Origin: Arthrobacter sp. C2
Lineage (GTDB): Bacteria > Actinomycetota > Actinomycetes > Actinomycetales > Micrococcaceae
Direction of reading: 5' to 3'
Assembly (NCBI GenBank): GCA_024207135.1
Contig: CP042428.1
Location: forward strand, 310,001 to 374,000
Length of the DNA: 64,000 bases
The notes under the pieces are model-generated. The model saw only the letters and a program-made list of their open reading frames with translations. It was not told the origin of the DNA and did not search any database. Shown here one piece after another: positions 61,207-64,000 of this stretch. A program made the translations under genes and the position numbers. Positions within the stretch are counted from its first letter, which is position 1. Every line of letters begins with the position of its first letter.

Positions 61207-62160
61207 GTGCCACACCCGGGTTCACCGATGGGTGAGCAATTCGAACTCTCCGGAACCATCGACGGCCGCACACAGCACGCGGTGGTGACCCAGATCGGTG
61301 CCGCATTGCGCAGGCTGGTGGTCGACGGGGTGGAACTTGTCCAGGACTACCCGCAAGACATGGCCGCGCCCTCCGCGGCCGGCGTCGTCCTGGTGCCCTG
61401 GCCCAACCGCATTGCCGGAGGAACCTGGAGCCACGACGGCATCGAGGAACATCTGGTGATCACCGAACCGGAGCGCAACAACGCCAGCCACGGCCTGCTG
61501 CGGCACAGCAGCTATCGGCAGGCAAACCGCACAAACCACAGCGTGGCCTTGGCGGCGGAGATTTCGCCCGCGCCCGGGTATCCCTTCGAACTGGCCACGT
61601 CCGTGCACTATGAATTGGTGGCGGACGGGTTGCAGGTCACCCACAGGCTGGAGAACCTCGGCACGTCCAAGGCCCCGGTGGCCGTGGGAGCCCATCCCTA
61701 CCTGCGGGTCGGTGACACCCCGGTGGGCGAGCTGACACTGGTCATAGACGCCGCGCAGCACTTGGAAGTCGACGAGGCGATGATTCCCGTCGGGCGGCCG
61801 TTGCCGGTGGACGGCACGAACCTGGACTACCGGCACGGCAAGAAATTGGGCAACGTCTCCCTCGACAATGCGTGGACGGATCTCACGCGCGTGGCCGACG
61901 GCGGTTCACGGCACTACCTGGAGGCACCGGATGGAACCCGTGTGGAATTGCACATGGATCGGAACTACGGGTTCATCCAGGCCTACACCACGCAAACCTT
62001 CAAGGGCCCGGAAGGTCCGGTGCACGCGGTGGCCCTGGAACCGATGACCGCGGCGGCGAACGCCTTCAACAACGGAATGGGACTGCGGTGGCTGGCGCCG
62101 GGCGAGATCTGGGAATCCTCGTGGGGGATCAGGCATGTGGCCGCGGGCGGTTCCCGATGA
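61207..62160 (+). CDS. Aldose 1-epimerase family protein
   Basis: A 317-residue galactose mutarotase-like protein. NNASHGLLRH holds a catalytic histidine, GAHPYLRVGD another, and ALEPMTAAANAFNNG the glutamate. It starts with GTG, preceded by GAGGAAAG. Family members interconvert the anomers of hexoses; some act on hexose-6-phosphates. It is followed by a VOC gene after 49 bases. Confidence 0.9.
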   Translation: MPHPGSPMGEQFELSGTIDGRTQHAVVTQIGAALRRLVVDGVELVQDYPQDMAAPSAAGVVLVPWPNRIAGGTWSHDGIEEHLVITEPERNNASHGLLRHSSYRQANRTNHSVALAAEISPAPGYPFELATSVHYELVADGLQVTHRLENLGTSKAPVAVGAHPYLRVGDTPVGELTLVIDAAQHLEVDEAMIPVGRPLPVDGTNLDYRHGKKLGNVSLDNAWTDLTRVADGGSRHYLEAPDGTRVELHMDRNYGFIQAYTTQTFKGPEGPVHAVALEPMTAAANAFNNGMGLRWLAPGEIWESSWGIRHVAAGGSR

Positions 62161-62209
62161 ACAATGGAAGCTCGGCAACGTACAACGCGTGGAAGGAAGC
62201 TGCGTCCCG

Positions 62210-62638
62210 ATGAAAACCCAAGGTGTGGTCCTGAGTTTGGCGGTGAGGGATGCCGCGCGCTCCCTGGCCTTCTACCGCGACGTGGTGGGCGTCGAAAACG
62301 CCACGCTCGCCATGGGCATGGTCTGCCTGGAACTGCCGGGAATGACGATCTTCCTGGCCGAGACCGAGGCCTTTACCAAGTATTCGCGCGAGGCCAAGCG
62401 CACGCCGCTGCTTCCGGTGCCCGCCACCGACGCCTTCCTCAGCTGCGCCATCGCCACCGAGTACGAGGTCGACGAAATACTCGCCGCGGTGGCCGATTCG
62501 GAGGGCAAGGGCTTTACGGCCCACCGCATACCGCACGTCAGCGGACGGATGCAATACGTCGGCACCTTCGCCGATCCGGACGGCCATCTCTGGCAGCTGG
62601 TCTGCAACCTCACCGACGCCGAAGGCCACACGCAGTAG
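62210..62638 (+). CDS. VOC family protein
   Basis: A 142-residue single-module VOC protein beginning VVLSLAVRDAARSLAFYRDVVG and ending with FADPDGHLWQLV, which contains the final metal-ligand position. It is of the glyoxalase I-like group. GGAAGGAA precedes the ATG by about 11 bases. Possibly cotranscribed with the epimerase gene. The substrate is unknown. Confidence 0.88.
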   Translation: MKTQGVVLSLAVRDAARSLAFYRDVVGVENATLAMGMVCLELPGMTIFLAETEAFTKYSREAKRTPLLPVPATDAFLSCAIATEYEVDEILAAVADSEGKGFTAHRIPHVSGRMQYVGTFADPDGHLWQLVCNLTDAEGHTQ

Positions 62639-62655
62639 GCCGGCCCGGTCCCTCG

Positions 62656-63279
62656 TTACTCTTCGAAGCGCGAGGGATCGCCCAGCCCCACCCGGGAGAT
62701 CACTGCCTCGCCGCTGGAGTAGTCGATGACGGTGGTCGGCTCGGTCCCGCATTCGCCGGAATCGATGACGCCTTCGATCACGTTGTCCAGCGCCTCCTTG
62801 ATTTCCCAACCCTGGGTCATCGGATCCTCTTCGCCCGGAAGCAACAGCGTGCTGGAAAGGATGGGCTCCCCGAGCTCGTCAAGCAGCGCACGGACCACTG
62901 CATTGTCGGGGATGCGCACACCGATGGTCTTCTTCTTGGCCTGCATCAGCCGACGCGGGACTTCCTTGGTTGCCGGCAGGATGAAGGTGTAGCTGCCCGG
63001 GGTCACCGCCTTGATGTTGCGGAAGACCTTGTTGTTGACCTCCACGTACTGGCCCAACTGGGCGAAGTCCTTGCACACGAGCGTGAAGTGGTGCTTGTCG
63101 TCGACCTGGCGGATGGACCGGATCCGGTCCAGCGCCTCGCGGTTGCCGATCTGCGCGCCCAGGGCGTAGCAGGAATCTGTGGGGTAGGCGATCAGCCCGC
63201 CATTGCGTATCAGTTCCACGGCCTGGGCGATCGCGCGCGGCTGTGGGTTTTCGGGGTGAACATCAAAGAATCTAGCCAT
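62656..63279 (-). CDS. YciO/Sua5/YrdC-family protein
   Basis: A 207-residue member of the YrdC fold that makes L-threonylcarbamoyladenylate for tRNA t6A modification. GLIAYPTDSCYALGAQ is the nucleotide site and DDKHHFTLVCKD the KxR-like region. Sequence details (KKKTIGVRIPDN, SSTLLLPGEEDP) match the YciO subgroup rather than the main TsaC, so it may be a second copy with a related role. Convergent with the VOC gene. Confidence 0.88.
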   Translation of the reverse strand: MARFFDVHPENPQPRAIAQAVELIRNGGLIAYPTDSCYALGAQIGNREALDRIRSIRQVDDKHHFTLVCKDFAQLGQYVEVNNKVFRNIKAVTPGSYTFILPATKEVPRRLMQAKKKTIGVRIPDNAVVRALLDELGEPILSSTLLLPGEEDPMTQGWEIKEALDNVIEGVIDSGECGTEPTTVIDYSSGEAVISRVGLGDPSRFEE

Positions 63280-63359
63280 TGAACGAGCTTACGGCTCCGC
63301 GCCGGTTCGCGCACTCCCTTTACACGATTCCCACAGGTTCTCCCGGGGTCGGTGTGCTC

Positions 63360-63389
63360 TGGTCACGGGCCGGTTTCGGTGCGTAGACT
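63360..63389 (+). promoter_or_regulatory. Promoter of the MFS transporter gene
   Basis: TGGTCA (63360-63365) and TAGACT (63384-63389) are separated by 18 bases. The -10 ends seven bases before the ATG, which suggests a leaderless message. Confidence 0.5.
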
Positions 63390-63396
63390 CCAAGCC

Positions 63397-64000
63397 ATGG
63401 TGACATCGGGGGAAGTCCCGCTTCCACGCAGGGTCATCGGCACCTATGCTCTCGGTTCGATGGGCACCGGCGGGTTTTCCACGCTCCCCGGGCTGGTGCT
63501 GATCTACTACATGACCGACACCCTGGGCATCGCTGCGCTGGGCGCTGGCCTGCTGCTGGGCGTGGCCAAGATCTGGGACGTGCTCATCGACCCGATCATC
63601 GGGATCCGCAGCGACCGCGACCTGGCCGCCACGGGTTCACGGCACCGCTTCATGGTCGCCGGTGGATCCCTGCTGCCGCTGTTCTTCATCCTCACCTTTG
63701 CCGTGCCGGCGGGCCTGGGCCAACTTGCGGCGGGGCTGTGGGTGTTGGTGGCATTCACCGCCACCGCCACGGCCTTCAGCCTCTTCCAGGTCCCGTACAT
63801 GGCCCTGCCGGCCGAACTGACCGCCAGCTACGACCAGCGCACCCGACTGTTGTCCCTGCGCGTGCTCGTCCTGTCCCTGGCGATCCTGCTCTTCGGTGCC
63901 GGGGGACCGGCGCTGCGCACCCTGGGCGGGGAAAACCAATGGCTTGGATATTTCCTGATGTCCGTCGTGGCCGGAATCGTCATCGGAGCCAGTCTCCTGG
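63397..64000 (+). CDS. MFS_2/GPH-type sugar transporter, 3' end outside the window
   Basis: The first 201 residues of a membrane transporter. The start VIGTYALGSMGTGGFSTLPGLVLIYYMTDTLGI and the loop LLGVAKIWDVLIDPIIGIRSDR match the glycoside-pentoside-hexuronide (MelB-like) MFS family, which uses H+ or Na+ to import sugars. Six hydrophobic segments are visible. The gene runs off the window, so its length and function cannot be judged. Confidence 0.85.
   Translation, partial: MVTSGEVPLPRRVIGTYALGSMGTGGFSTLPGLVLIYYMTDTLGIAALGAGLLLGVAKIWDVLIDPIIGIRSDRDLAATGSRHRFMVAGGSLLPLFFILTFAVPAGLGQLAAGLWVLVAFTATATAFSLFQVPYMALPAELTASYDQRTRLLSLRVLVLSLAILLFGAGGPALRTLGGENQWLGYFLMSVVAGIVIGASLL

Overview
The window is a chromosomal segment of a high-GC Gram-positive bacterium, most likely a member of the Micrococcaceae (Arthrobacter, Paeniglutamicibacter or Glutamicibacter type). 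The support is GC-rich codon use with many GTG and TTG starts, and gene families and orders typical of Actinobacteria: DUF3000 beside RNase D, a Trp-associated membrane protein and an HGxxPAAW-type small protein between trpE and trpC, TIGR03085, an MT0933/Rv0909-type small protein, and pyk followed by a PdtaR-like ANTAR regulator. There is no prophage, insertion sequence, CRISPR array or plasmid gene. Most of it is core metabolism, with a few accessory genes between.

Layout. 1-13200: a cut-off unknown gene, an isochorismatase-like hydrolase, two adjacent Rieske Tat-lipoproteins, fadA-fadB (beta-oxidation), DUF3000-RNase D, a threonine-aldolase-type enzyme with an SDR, a DUF6421 protein, msrB and a divergent alpha/beta hydrolase. 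13200-18650: ybaK, sufE and sseA in one direction, zapE and benE converging on a large terminator, a small stress/antitoxin-like protein and an NTF2-like protein. 18775-19522: six tRNA genes (3 Gly-GCC, 2 Val-GAC, 1 Cys-GCA). 19734-24484: a PD-(D/E)XK protein, then def-fmt-rsmB-rpe. 24507-28963: FMN riboswitch and pnuX-ribD-ribE-ribBA-ribH. 29075-34375: an accessory stretch with a flavoprotein, a SoxR regulon candidate, a degenerate GyrB-like protein, an orphan SPPY methyltransferase, a small membrane protein and a HIT protein. 34518-37330: hisE, hisG, hisF and a GNAT protein. 37373-42889: a TetR-controlled agmatine deiminase-permease-amidase cassette. 42911-50632: TIGR03085, hisI, trpE, trpC, trpB, trpA, two small membrane proteins and lgt. 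51111-58749: gltB-gltD and pyk. 58830-64000: an HtrA-like protease, tRNA-Leu, a PdtaR-like regulator, galM-like, VOC and YciO-like genes, and the start of an MFS_2/GPH transporter.

How it works together. The riboflavin genes form one tightly overlapping operon under FMN control, headed by a probable riboflavin importer. Parts of the histidine and tryptophan pathways are interleaved; hisI is cut off from hisEGF by the agmatine cassette. That cassette has its own TetR repressor and two matching palindromes in its divergent promoter region. The gltBD leader carries two GAAAC-N6-GAAAC type pairs that resemble GlnR half-sites, which would link it to nitrogen status.

I found no large novel system. 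The observations I would check first are: the SoxR-like operator with an unrecognised 74-residue reading frame beneath it; the degenerate GyrB-type GHKL protein facing an orphan DNA methyltransferase; the near-identical 17-18 nt element in front of both pyk and the PdtaR-like gene; and the duplicated tRNA Val-Gly unit with a compensatory stem change.
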